Source: Stramonita haemastoma (lineage: Eukaryota; Mollusca; Gastropoda; Neogastropoda; Muricidae). Taken from it: a stretch of 22,500 bases of DNA. Where the stretch lies: assembly GCA_030674155.1 (NCBI GenBank), contig JASPKP010000806.1:10001-32500 (forward strand), read 5' to 3'. The notes beneath the pieces are model-generated. The model was not told where the DNA came from. It saw nothing but the letters and a program-made list of their open reading frames with translations, and did no database searches. Below, in pieces: positions 9,458 through 20,543 of the stretch. A program made the position numbers and the translations under genes. Each line of letters begins with the position of its first letter. The stretch's first letter is position 1.

Positions 9458-10168
9458 TCCCTTCCAGTGTCAGTGAAAGAGGTTGTGCTCTATTCAGACT
9501 GCTGTGGAGGACAAAATCGCAATCAGTACTTAGCAGTAGCCATCCTGTATGCCCTCGAGCAAGTTCCCACTATCACTTCAGTCACCCACAAGTACCTGGA
9601 GACCGGCCATACGCAGATGGAATGTGATTCTATGCACTCAGCAATTGCATTTGCACAAAAAGCAAGCCCTGTGTACACTCCCAGTGGCTGGGACATTATT
9701 TTCCGCATGGCGAGGCGGCACAACCCCTACACTGTCGTCCCCATTCGGTTCAGTCAGATCCTTGACTTCAAGCACCTGGCATCACAGGTCATCCGCAACA
9801 CCAAGGTGGACAGGCAGAGCAAGCGAGTGAACTGGCTGAAGATGAAGGTGATCCACTTCAGCAAAGGCCAAGACACCATGTTCTTCAAGTACGACTTTGA
9901 TGACAGTGATTACCACCAGCTCTGTCTCTCAACACCCTCAGCAAGGAGGAGGCAGCCATCTCTGGGGCAGATCATCAAGCCTCGTTACCAGGGCAAGCTG
10001 CCCATTTCAGAGGCCAAGAAGCGAGACCTACTTTCCCTGTGTCGCTCAGGTGTGATTCCAGAGGAGCACCACCCCTTCTACAACAACCTGCCGACCTTGG
10101 CCAGCCAGGTGGACCGTCTGGAGGAGCTGGATGTGAACGACTGTGACAGTGGGGAGGAGACAGACTAG
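9458..10168 (+). CDS. OTU-domain transposase, C-terminal part after the TAG
   Basis: This is the direct in-frame continuation of the upstream reading frame, separated only by TAG. It opens SLPVSVKEVVLYSDCCGGQN, where D672 is the candidate second catalytic Asp. YLETGHTQMECDSMH follows, with E713 as candidate Glu, so the triad spacing would be D-75-D-40-E. The rest is a basic/aromatic tail with no known domain and a terminal acidic cluster (DRLEELDVNDCDSGEETD) before TAG 10166-10168. There is no credible ATG for independent translation just after the internal stop, so it would need readthrough, a splice that skips the TAG, or it is dead. The uniformly intact frame of 236 codons argues for recent inactivation. 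Confidence 0.82.
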   Translation, partial: SLPVSVKEVVLYSDCCGGQNRNQYLAVAILYALEQVPTITSVTHKYLETGHTQMECDSMHSAIAFAQKASPVYTPSGWDIIFRMARRHNPYTVVPIRFSQILDFKHLASQVIRNTKVDRQSKRVNWLKMKVIHFSKGQDTMFFKYDFDDSDYHQLCLSTPSARRRQPSLGQIIKPRYQGKLPISEAKKRDLLSLCRSGVIPEEHHPFYNNLPTLASQVDRLEELDVNDCDSGEETD

Positions 10169-10246
10169 AATTGGCTGCAAGGCTGTGTGGGGAGGGTGGG
10201 ATGGGGAGGGGGTTGTGTGTGTTAGCAGTCGTTACTGTTTAGCTGC

Positions 10247-10338
10247 AGAGAACAATGGTTATCACAAACAGTGTGCTGTGCTAGAACTGATTAGAGAACA
10301 ATGATTATCACAAACAGTGTGCTGTGCTAGAACTGATT
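10247..10338 (+). repeat. 46-bp perfect-phase tandem duplication
   Basis: AGAGAACAATGGTTATCACA to CTAGAACTGATT (10247-10292) is repeated at 10293-10338 with one visible substitution (GGTT to GATT). Each copy contains TGCTAGAACTGATT, a relative of the subterminal motif, so the duplication adds one more potential site to the 3' region of the transposon. Confidence 0.92.
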
Positions 10339-10804
10339 TACATTATTCATGAAAGGAAAGCTTGAAACTGTACACGTTCTGAATTGTGGAGATGGCATTT
10401 GTGACATCGGAATACCGTTGTGGTATGTGGATTTCACTGTTGGAATAACTCTTATCTTGGATGGCTATATCTCAACAAAATATTCTTCGTCAGTGGCGAA
10501 AAGAACAGAGAAGAACAGTTGGTATGTACAGTTTTTATGTTCTTTTTAGTATTTGTACATAGTTTTATTTGCAATGTTTGATTGATCAATGTTTCTCCTC
10601 ATGGGAAAGGCACACTTACTTTGTTTTCTATGTCTTCCTGTCTATTAAGTTGAAGGAATCCTTTCAACTAAAAACACTTAAGTGCAAATACATAGTTTTA
10701 TCACTAGAAACATACTCCATTTATCTCAGAAGGAAGCTTAATAAAACTTCTTAATTCGAGATGAGGAGTTTCGGCAGTATGTTGAAAGTGACCCATGCCA
10801 TTAG
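10339..10804. other. Transposon 3' non-coding region
   Basis: AT-rich, without a convincing gene. Short frames at 10349-10549 and 10569-10754 have unremarkable composition and no family resemblance. It contains the AATAAA signal at 10740 and probably represents the 3' untranslated region of the transposase transcript. Confidence 0.6.
10740..10745 (+). terminator. Candidate polyadenylation signal of the transposase
   Basis: AATAAA occurs about 570 bp after the stop codon, followed within 30-60 bp by G/T-rich sequence (GATGAGGAGTTTCGGCAGTATGTTG written in two parts: GATGAGGAGTTTCGG, then CAGTATGTTG). It is on the coding strand and is the best-placed canonical hexamer I noticed before the right TIR. 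Confidence 0.45.
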
Positions 10805-11243
10805 AGAACCTGCTAGAGGTAATTATTTTGAGATAAAGACTGATAGCTCCCAGGATTGGACAGCAATAAGGGGGAATAGTGCGTGCTAGAATTCAGCAAT
10901 CCAAGTTGAGTACTTATAGCAGCCACAGTGCAACCACCCTGTACACTTACGGGGTGGGCTAGATCCCAGTAACAGTTGTTACTAACTTCTAGCAGTACAA
11001 ACATGGACAGAACAGTGGGTCAAAATGCAGCTAAAATCCCTTATTTCAGTTGGTACTACACATTAAATAAAAAATGAATGTAGTCATTGTTGTATCCTTT
11101 ACATATTTACATCACCTTCACACCATATGTTTACAATGAACATAGTAAATTTCCAAAGCATTCCGCTCATAAGAAACATAAATATAGCTGCTTGAACTTT
11201 CTCTTTGCGTTTTCTCCGAAAGTGCAAAATTCAAGTTACGAAG
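10805..11243. other. Transposon 3' subterminal region with iterated TGCTA motifs
   Basis: Non-coding. It contains TGCTAGAGG at 10811, TGCTAGAATTCAGC at 10884 facing CTTATAGCA at 10914-10922 (an inverted pair about 39 bp across), and GTTACTAACTTCTAGCA at 10978-10994, whose complement TGCTAGAAGTTAGTAAC differs from the left-end motif at one base. The remainder to 11243 is AT-rich and featureless. Confidence 0.58.
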
Positions 11244-11251
11244 TTCTAGCA
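11235..11251 (-). promoter_or_regulatory. Terminal 17-bp motif, right end (candidate transposase-binding site)
   Basis: On the minus strand this reads TGCTAGAACTTCGTAAC. It overlaps the right TIR and matches the left-end TGCTAGAAGTCAGTAAC in the outer half and in the final GTAAC. Confidence 0.6.
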
Positions 11252-11262
11252 GTCAGCCCTCG
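11244..11262 (-). repeat. Right terminal inverted repeat (19 bp)
   Basis: TTCTAGCAGTCAGCCCTCG is the exact reverse complement of 5398-5416. Immediately outside it the satellite resumes with AAATGCTTCTTTAGCC. Confidence 0.9.
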
Positions 11263-11266
11263 AAAT
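11263..11266. repeat. Right target-site duplication (AAAT)
   Basis: AAAT duplicates 5394-5397. The pre-insertion site GCAAATGC is preserved in other monomers (3778-3785). Confidence 0.8.
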
Positions 11267-11930
11267 GCTTCTTTAGCCTCATTCATGGGAGGGTGGGTAT
11301 GCATGCGCGTGCTTGCGTCCGCTGGTGTTTGCGTGTGCGATTTTTTGTGTTTGGGCGTGTGGAGGAGACCCTTCAGATTGCCCTGGTGCATGATATTGTG
11401 GGATATTATTATTGGATGTGTGTCCTAGGGGTGGTTTTTGTGTACACTGTACCCTGTTTCTTGGCGCCAAACTTGGCTATGTACAAACGAGGTTGCCATT
11501 TTCGGGGCCGTGGTGTCGCCACAATTCCAGTGCCACACACATGGGAAATGGTTGTCAAGTCTGTTTGCATAGTGTAGAAGACGGTCTTGGTGCCGTGGGC
11601 TCTGTAAGCGCAGAAAAGTTCGGGCGGCAAGAACCCGAAAACGGCGTTTGCGTCCCGTCTTTTGCAAATGCCTCTTTAGCCTTATTCATGGGAGGGTGGG
11701 TATGCATGCGCGCGTTCGCACGTTCGCTGGTGTTTGTGTGTGCGTTTTTTTGTGTTTGGGCGTGTGGAGGAGACCCTGCAGATTGCCCTGGTGCATGATA
11801 TTGTAGGATATTATTATCGGATGTGTGTTGTAGGGGTGGTTTTTGCGTACACTGTACCATGTTTCTTAGCGCCAATGTTGGCTATGTACAGGCGGGGTTG
11901 CCATCTTCGGGGCCGTGTTGTCGCCACAAT
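11263..11930 (+). repeat. Satellite family B resumed after the transposon (subfamily 1)
   Basis: This stretch matches 3780-4330 nearly identically and is the expected fourth monomer of the second higher-order period. Divergence begins near 11813 (TTATTATCGGATGTGTG against TTATTAATGGATGTTTG) and increases after 11900. Its phase relative to 5397 is exact except for the 4-bp duplication. Confidence 0.93.
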
Positions 11931-14900
11931 TCCAGTGCCACACACTTGGAAATGGTTGCACAGTTTGTCTGCATAGTGTAGAAGACGGTCTTGGTGCCGT
12001 GGCTCGTAGCGCAGAAAAGTTCGGGCGGCAAGAACCGAAAACGGCGTTTCGTCACGGTCTTCTGCAAATGCTTCTTTAGCTTATTCAATGGAAGTGGGTA
12101 TGCATGCGCGCGTGCGCGCGTTCCCTGGGTTTGTGTGTGCGGTTTTGTGTTTGGCGTGTGGAGGGCACCCTGCAGATTGCCTGGTCTGATATTGTAGGAT
12201 ATTATATTGGATGTGTGTTGTAGGGGTGGTTTTGGTACACTGTGCCGTATCTTGGCGACAAACTTGGCTTTGTACAGGCGGGGTTGCCATCTTTGAGGCC
12301 GTGGTGTCGCCACAATTCCAGTGCACACACTCGGAAATGTTGATAGTTTGTCTGCATAGTGTAGAAGACGGTCTTGGTGCCGTGGGCTCTGTAAGCCGAA
12401 AAGTTGGGGCGGCAAGGGCCGAAAACGGCGTTTCCGTCACGTCTTTTGCAAATGCTTCTTTAGCTTATTCATGGAGGTGGGTATGCATGCGCGCGTGTGC
12501 GCGTTCGCTGGTGTTTGTGTGTGCGGATTTTTGTGTTTGGGCGTGTGGAGGAGACCCTGCAGATTGCCCTGGTGCATAATATTGTAGGATATCATTATTG
12601 GATGTGTGTTCTAGGGTGGTTTTTGCGTACACTGTGCCCGGTATCTTGGCGACAAACTTGGCTTTGTACAGGCGGGGTTGCCATCTTCGGGGCCGTGGTG
12701 TGCCACAATTCTAGTGCCACACACATCAAAATGGTTGTACAGATAGTATGCATACAGTAAAGTACGGTCTTGGTGCCGTGGGCTCCGTAACCGCGGAAAA
12801 GTGCGGGGGGCAAGGGCCGGAAAACGGCGTTTGCGTCAGGTCTTTTCCGAAATGCTTCTTTAGCTTAAAATTATACGGGAAGGTGGGTATGCATGCGCGC
12901 GTGCACGCGTCCGCTGGTGTTTGTGTGTGCGGTTTTTTGTGTTTGGGCGTGTGGAGGGCACCCTGCAGATTCCCACGTGCATGATATTGTAGGATATTAT
13001 CATTTGATGGGTGTTGTAGGGGCCGTTTTTGCCTACACTGTACCATGTTTCTATGTCACAAACTTGGCTAGCTACAAGCGGGGTTACCATCTTGGGGCTG
13101 TGGTGTGGCCACAATTCCAGTGCCACACACACTCAAAAATGGTTGTACAGATAGTATGCATTGAGTAGAGTACGGTCTTGGTGCCGTGGGCTCCGTAACC
13201 GCGGAAAAGTGCGGGGGGCAAGGGCCGGAAAACGGCGTTTGCGTCAGGTCTTTTCCGAAATGCTTCTTTAGCTTATATACGGGAAGGTGGGTATGCATGC
13301 GCGCGTGCACGCGTCCGCTGGTGTTTGTGTGTACGGTTTTTTGTCTTTGGGCGTGTGGAGGGCACCCTGCAGATTCGCCTGGTGCATGATATTGTAGGAT
13401 ATTATCATTTGATGGTGTGTTGTAGGGGCCGTTTTTGCCTACACTGTACCATGTTTCTATGCACAAACTTGGCTACCTACAAGCGGGGTTGCCATCTTCG
13501 GGGCTGTGGTGTGGCCACAAATCCAGTGCCACACACATCAAAATGGTTGAACAGATAGTATGCATAGAGTAGAGTACGGTCTTGGTGCCGTGGGCTCCGT
13601 AACCGCGGAAAAGTGCGGGGGGCAAGGGCCGGAAAACGGCGTTTGCGTTAGGTCTTTTCCGAAATGCTTCTTTAGCTTAAAATTATACGGGAAGGTGGGT
13701 ATGCATGCGCACGTGCGCGCGTCCGCTGGTGTTTGTGTGTGCGGATTTTTGTGTTTGGGCGTGTGGAGGGCACCCTGCAGATTGCCCTGGTGCTGATATT
13801 GTAGGATATTATCATTTGATGGGTGTTGTAGGGGCCGTTTTTGTCTACACTGTACCATGTTTCTATGCCACAAACTTGGCTACCTACAAGCGGGGTTGCC
13901 ATCTTGGGGGCTGTGGTGTGGCCACAATTCCAGTGCCACACACATCAAAAATGGTTGTACAGATAGTATGCATAGAGTAGAGTACGGTCTTGGTGCCGTG
14001 GGCTCCGTAACCGCGGAAAAGTGCGGGGGGCAAGGGCCGGAAAACGGCGTTCTCGTCAGGTCTTTTCCGAAATGCTTCTTTAGCTTATATACGGGAAGGT
14101 GGGTATGCATGCGCGCGTGCGCGCGACCGCTGGTGTTTGTGTGTGCGGTTTTTTGTCTTTGGGCGTGTGGAGGGCACCCTGCAGATTGCCCTGGTGCATG
14201 ATATTGTAGGATATTATCATTTGATGGGTGTTGTAGGGGCCGTTTTTGCCTACACTGTACCATGTTTCTATGTCACAAACTTGGCTACCTACAAGCGGGG
14301 TTGCCATCTTCGGGGCTGTAGTGTCGCCACAATTCCAGTGCCACACACATCAAAAATGGTTGTACAGATAGTATGCATAGAGTAGAGTACGGTCTTGGTG
14401 CCTTGGGCTCCGTAATCGCGGAAAAGTGCGGGGGGCAAGGGCCGGAAAACTGCGTTTGCGTGAGGTCTTTTCCGAAATGCTTCTTTACCTTAAATAGGAA
14501 AGGTGGGTATGCATGCGCGCGTGCGCGCGTGCGCGCGTGCGCGCGACCGCTACTGTTTGTGTGTGCGGATTTTTGTGTTTGGGCGTGTGGAGGCCACCCT
14601 GCAGATTGGCCTGGTGCATGATATTGTAGGATATTATCATTTGATGGGTGTTGTAGGGGCCGTTTTTGCCTACACTGTACCATGTTTCTATGCACAAACT
14701 TGGCTACTACAAGCGGGGTTGCCATCTTCGGGGCTGTAGTGTCGCCACAATTCCAGTGCCACACACATCAAAAATGGTTGTACAGATAGTATGCATACGT
14801 AGAGTACGGTCTTGGTGCCTTGGGCTCCGTAATCGCGGAAAAGTGCGGGGGCAAGGACGGAAAACTGGCGTTTGCGTCAGGTCTTTTCCGAAATGCTTCT

Positions 14901-17900
14901 TTACCTTATATAAGGGAAGGTGGGTATGCATGCGCGCGTGCGCGCGTGCCGCGCGTCTGTTTGTGTGTGCGGATTTTTGTGTTTGGGCGTGTGGAGGCAC
15001 CCTGCAATTGGCCTGGTGCATGATATTGTAGGATATTATCATTTGATGGGTGTTGTAGGGGCCGTTTTGCCTACACTGTACCATGTTTCTATGCCACAAA
15101 CTTGGCTACCTACAAGCGGGTTTGCCATCTTCGGGGCTGTGGTGTGCCACAATTCCAGTGCCACACACATCAAAAATGGTTGTACAGATAGTATGCATAG
15201 GTAGAGTACGGTCTTGGTGCCGTGGGCTCCGTAACGCGGAAAAGTGCGGGGGGCAAGGGCCGGAAAACGGGTTTGCGTCAGGTCTTTTCCGAAATGCTTC
15301 TTTAGCTTATATACGGGAAGGTGGGTATGCATGCGCGCGTGCGCGCGTCCGCTGGTGTTTGTGTGTGCGGTTTTTTGTGTTTGGGCGTGTGGAGGGCACC
15401 CTGCAGATTGCCCACGTGCATGATATTGTAGGATATTATCATTTGATGGGTGTGTAGGGGCCGTTTTTGCCTACACTGTACCATGTTTTATGGCACAAAC
15501 TTGGCTACTACAAGCGGGGTTGCCATCTTGGGGCTGTGGTGTGGCCACAATTCCAGTGCCACACACATCAAAAATGGTTGTACAGATAGTATGCATAGAG
15601 TAGAGTACGGTCTTGTGCCGTGGGCTCCGTAACCGCGGAAAAGTGCGGTGGGCAGGCCGGAAACGGCGTTTGCGTCAGGTCTTTTCCGAAATGCTTCTTT
15701 AGCTTATATACGGGAAGGTGGGTATGCATGCGCGCGTGCGCGCGTGCGTTGGCCGCGACCGCTGGTGTTTGTGTGTGCGGTTTTTTGTGTTTGGGCGTGT
15801 GGAGGGTACCCTGCAGATTGGCCTGGTGATGATATTGTAGGATATTATCATTTGATGGGTGTTGTAGGGGCCGTTTTTCCTACACTGTACCATGTTTCTA
15901 TGCCACAAACTTGGCTACCTACAAGCGGGGTTGCCATCTTCGGGGCTGTGGTGTCGCCACAATTCCAGTGCCACACACATCAAAAATGATTGTTACAGAT
16001 AGTATGCATAGAGTAGAGTACGGTCTTGGTGCCGTGGGCTCCGTAACCGGGGAAAAGTTCGGGGGGCAATGGCCGGAAAACGGCGTTTGCGTCAGGTTTT
16101 TCCGTAATGCTTCTTTAGCTTATATACGGGAAGGTGGGTATGCATGCGGCGTGCGCGCGTGCCGCGTCCGCTGGTGTTTGTGTGTGCGGTTTTTTGTGTT
16201 TGGGCGTGTGGAGGGCACCCTGCAGATTGCCCTGGTGCATGATATTGTAGGATATTATCATTTGATGGGTGTTGTAGGGGCCGTTTTTGCCTACACTGTA
16301 CCATGTTTCTATGCCACAAACTTGGCTACCTACAAGCGGGGTTGCCATCTTGGGGGCTGTGGTGTCGCCACAATTCCAGTGCCACACACATCAAAAATGG
16401 TTGTACAGATAGTATGCATAGAGTAGAGTACGGTCTTGGTGCCGTGGGCTCCGTAACCGCGGAAAAGTGCGGGGGGCAAGGGCCGGAAAACGGCGTTTGC
16501 GTCAGGTCTTTTCCGAAATGCTTCTTTAGCTTATATACGGGAAGGTGGGTATGCATGCGCGCGGTGCACGCGTCCGCTGGTGTTTGTGTGTGCGGTTTTT
16601 TGTGTTTGGGCGTGTGGAGGGCACCCTGCAGATTGCCTGGTGCATGATATTGTAGGATATTATCATTTGATGGTGTGTGTAGGGGCCGTTTTTGCCTACA
16701 CTGTACCATGTTTCTATGCACAAACTTGGCTACCTACAAGCGGGGTTGCCATCTTGGGGCTGTGGTGTCGCCACAATTCCAGTGCCACACACATCAAAAA
16801 TGGTTGTACAGATAGTATGCATAGAGTAGAGTACGGTCTTGGTGCCGTGGGCTCCGTAACCGCGGAAAAGTGCGGGGGCAATGGCCGGAAAACGGCGTTT
16901 GCGTCAGGTCTTTTCCGTAATGCTTCTTTAGCTTATATACGGGAAGGTGGGTATGCATGCGCGCGTGCGCGCTGTGCGCGCGACGCTGGTGTTTGTGTGT
17001 GCGGTTTTTTGTGTTTGGGCGTGTGGAGGGCACCCTGCAGATTGGCCTGGTGCATGATATTGTAGGATATTATCATTTGATGGGTGTTGTAGGGGCCGTT
17101 TTTCCTACACTGTACCATGTTTCTATGCCACAAACTTGGCTACCTACAAGCGGGTTGCCATCTTCGGGGCTGTGGTGTCGCCACAATTCCAGTGCCACAC
17201 ACATCAAAAATGGTTGTACAGATAGTATGCATAGAGTAGAGTACGGTCTTGGTGCCGTGGGCTCCGTAACGCGGAAAAGTGCGGGGGGCAATGGCCGGAA
17301 AACGGCGTTTGCGTCAGGTCTTTTCCGTAATGCTTCTTTAGCTTATATACGGGAAGGTGGGTATGCATGCGCGCGTGCGCGCGCGTCCGCTGGTGTTTGT
17401 GTGTGCGGTTTTTTGTTTTGGGCGTGTGGAGGGCACCCTGCAGATTGCCCTGGTGCATGATATTGTAGGATATTATCATTTGATGGGTGTTGTAGGGGCC
17501 GTTTTTTGCCTACACTGTACCATGTTTCTATGCACAAACTTGGCTACTACAAGCGGGGTTGCCATCTTGGGGCTGTGGTGTCGCCACAATTCCAGTGCCA
17601 CACACATCAAAAATGGTTGTACAGATAGTATGCATAGAGTAGAGTACGGTCTTGGTGCCGTGGGCTCCGTAACGCGGAAAAGTGCGGGGGCAAGGGCCGG
17701 AAAACGGCGTTTGCGTCAGGTCTTTTCCGAAATGCTTCTTTAGCTTATATACGGGAAGGTGGGTATGCATGCGCGCGTGCGCGCGTGCGCGCGTGCCGCT
17801 GACCGCTTGTTTGTGTGTGCGGTTTTTTGTGTTTGGGCGTGTGGAGGGCACCCTGCAGATTGCCCTGGTGCATGATATTGTAGGATATTATCATTTGATG

Positions 17901-18683
17901 GGTGTTGTAGGGGCCGTTTTTGCCTACACTGTACCATGTTTCTATGCCACAAACTTGGCTACCTACAAGCGGGTTGCCATCTTCGGGGCTGTAGTGTCGC
18001 CACAATTCCAGTGCCACACACATCAAAAATGGTTGTACAGATAGTATGCATACAGTAGAGTACGGTCTTGGTGCCTTGGGCTCCGTAATCGCGGAAAAGT
18101 GCGGAGGGCAAGGAACGGAAAACTGCGTTTGCGTCAGGTCTTTTCCGAAATGCTTCTTTACCTTATATAAGGGAAGGTGGGTATGCATGCGCGCGTGCGC
18201 GCGTGCGCGCGACCGCTACTGTTTGTGTGTGCGGATTTTTGTGTTTGGGCGTGTGGAGGCCACCCTGCATATTGGCCTGGTGCATGATATTGTAGGATAT
18301 TATCATTTGATGGGTGTTGTAGGGGCCGTATTTGCCTACACTGTTCCATGTTTCTATGCCACAAACTTGGCTACCTACAAACGGGTTTGCCATCTTCGGG
18401 GCTGTGGTGTGGCCACAACTCCAGTGCCACACACATCAAAAATGGTTGTACAGATAGTATGCATACCGTAGAGTACGGTCTTGGTGCCGTGGGCTCCGTA
18501 ACTGCGGAAAAGTGCGGGGGGCAAGGGCCGGAAAACGGTGTTTGCGTCAGGTCTTTTCCGAAATGCTTCTTTAGCTTATATACGGAAGGTGGGTATGCAT
18601 GCGCGCGTGCGCGCGTTCCGCTGGTGTTTGTGTGTGCGGTTTTTTTGTGTTTGGGCGTGTGGAGGGCACCCTGCAGATTGCCT
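11931..18683 (+). repeat. Satellite family B array, mainly subfamily 2 (~405 bp unit)
   Basis: About 17 tandem copies. The anchor (T/G)ACGGTCTTGGTGCC falls at about 11983, 12367, 12763, 13171, 13575, 13983, 14388, 14805, 15207, 15606, 16019, 16429, 16832, 17242, 17645, 18061 and 18474; spacings are 384-417 bp. From about 12760 the copies form a distinct subfamily: GGGCTCCGTAACCGCGGAAA, GTCAGGTCTTTTCCGAAATG, AGCTTATATACGGGAAGG, GTGGAGGGCACCCTGCAG, GATATTATCATTTGATGGG and TACAGATAGTATGCATAGAG. Length variation comes from the GCGCGT tract and many one-base deletions. The array stops at CACCCTGCAGATTGCC, where a SINE begins. Confidence 0.94.
14512..14546. repeat. Expanded (GCGCGT)n tract within a satellite monomer
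   Basis: Every family B monomer holds an alternating purine-pyrimidine run after GGTGGGTATGCAT. Here it is longest, with four GCGCGT/GTGCGC periods. Other monomers have one to three (17771, 18187) or broken versions (16147, 16970). The run is a nested, length-variable minisatellite and a strong candidate for Z-DNA formation. Confidence 0.85.
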
Positions 18684-19080
18684 CGGAGTGTGCGGTGGTT
18701 TGAATCCCGTTTGGGCCCAAAACATTTCCCCCATCCATTAGACCATGAGTGGTGGTCTAGGTGCTAGTCTTTCATATGAGACGATAAAACGAGGTCCCGT
18801 GTGTTACACATCATTATACAGCGCACGTAAAAGAACCCACGGTAACAATAGGGTTGTCCCGGGCAAAATTCTGTAGAAAAAAGCCACTCTGACAGGGAAA
18901 CAAATCAGTTGCAAAAAGGAAAAAGATAAAAAAAAAAGGGTGACGCTGCACTTGTGGCGACGCGCTCTCCCCGGGGAGAGCAGCCGGAATGTCACACAGA
19001 GAAATCTGCTGTGACATTGTGGTATATAAAATAATTAAATTAAGTTAAATTAAGTTAAATAAAATCAAATAAATAAATAA
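18684..19080 (+). mobile_element. tRNA-related SINE at the satellite array edge
   Basis: It starts with the remains of a tRNA-type head: only the degenerate B-box region GGTTTGAATCCC near 18698 is left, so it is 5' truncated. The core ATGAGACGATAAAACGAGGT near 18775 matches the SINE at 6631. Downstream are AAAAGAACCCACGGTAACAA, CTCTCCCCGGGGAGAGCAGC (a GC-rich dyad) and a tail of TTAAATTAAGTTAAA repeats ending AAATAAATAAATAA. No target duplication is visible, because the left flank is satellite and the right flank is not. Confidence 0.82.
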
Positions 19081-19084
19081 TAGA

Positions 19085-19468
<384 letters not shown>

Positions 19469-19580
19469 ACACACACACGCTCGCACGCACAGACATACGC
19501 GCACGCATGCACGTACACACACACACACACACACACAGATACCACGCGCGCATGCGCGCGCACATACACGCACACACACT
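19469..19580. repeat. Degenerate (CA)n/(CGCA)n tract
   Basis: ACACACACGCTCGCACGCAC, followed by (CA)n and GCGCGCATGCGCGCGCACAT. It is an impure alternating purine-pyrimidine repeat. Confidence 0.85.
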
Positions 19581-19619
19581 GTATAACTGTATTAGTGTAT
19601 AACTAGATCTATCACCAGT

Positions 19620-19900
19620 CGACGTTTTGAAGAAAATATCGTAGATTATCATTCATCTCTCTGTCTCCTTAACAATGGTCGAATAACCAGGATTCCCGAT
19701 ATTTCAGATCAAAGAGCTAGTGTCATTGATCTCTCCTTCATTTCTCCCATTCTAGCTCCTCATTGTACACGGGAAACGCTGAACGATACAATAGGAAGTG
19801 TCCATGTGCTAATTGTTATAGCTCTATATGGTAATTCAGTGCAAACTGAAAAAGTAAAGGATATCATTCCAAAATATAACATAATAATGCTGATTGGATT
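19620..19900 (+). pseudogene. LINE endonuclease C-terminal fragment
   Basis: One frame is open from about 19605 to 19918. It gives the exonuclease-endonuclease-phosphatase signature ID (D codon at 19728) followed by the expected catalytic GSDH position, which reads G-S-V-H at 19794-19805. Loss of that Asp would abolish nicking activity. Only the last third of the domain is present, because CA microsatellite sequence lies upstream. Confidence 0.75.
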
Positions 19901-20534
19901 AAGTTTTTACCCCTATTAAGAGCGGAAGACACCAACTCTTTAAGAGATGAGGATATTAACAAATTTTATTTTAAACTTACCGACACCATGGCATGTTAAA
20001 GGCTGCAGATAATTCTGTCTGTAAACTGCCCTCTGTAAAATGTGATAAATAATTATAAAGATAATATATGGTGGAACGCTGCCTGCCAGAAAGCTGTGGA
20101 TAAACAGAAATTAATGTTTAAAACCTACGTAAAAAACAAATCGTTAGAAAATGACCTTATGTTGAAGAGAGCTAACAAAGAGGCTGATAGAGTCATCCAA
20201 CAGGGAAAAGGGATTCCTGGTGAAATCTAGGTAGCAAAGACGTTAGATCTCATAGAGATCTACAGAAGCTGTGGAAAAGGGTTAACGGCATGAAACATGG
20301 TGTAAATATACCTCTATCAAATCAAGACAAATGGAAAAGATTTCCGTATAAATTGAGACAAAGGAGAAGCTTTTGTTGATATGTGGATCAACACAATGAG
20401 TGACGAGGGACTTCAACTCAAGTCGCTTTCAGACGAGAAGAAATGAAAAAAGATCTATATATAATATATACATAAAAATTATAATACACAGATCCTGTCC
20501 CTGATAATACAGATCATATGAATGTAGACCTACC

Positions 20535-20543
20535 ATTCACACT
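20535..20543. repeat. Left target duplication of the minus-strand LINE (ATTCACACT)
   Basis: The same 9 bases occur at 21306-21314 on the other side of the minus-strand LINE fragment. Confidence 0.75.

Noticed and set aside
9430..9470. Intron ending at the TAG (TTGCCTTCTTCTCTACTTCTAG as acceptor)
   Set aside because: Conserved motifs run up to the TAG and resume directly after it in the same frame. I found no donor that would keep them.
10349..10754. Two small frames after the transposase
   Set aside because: They have no family resemblance and AT-rich 3' UTR-like composition, with a polyadenylation signal right after.
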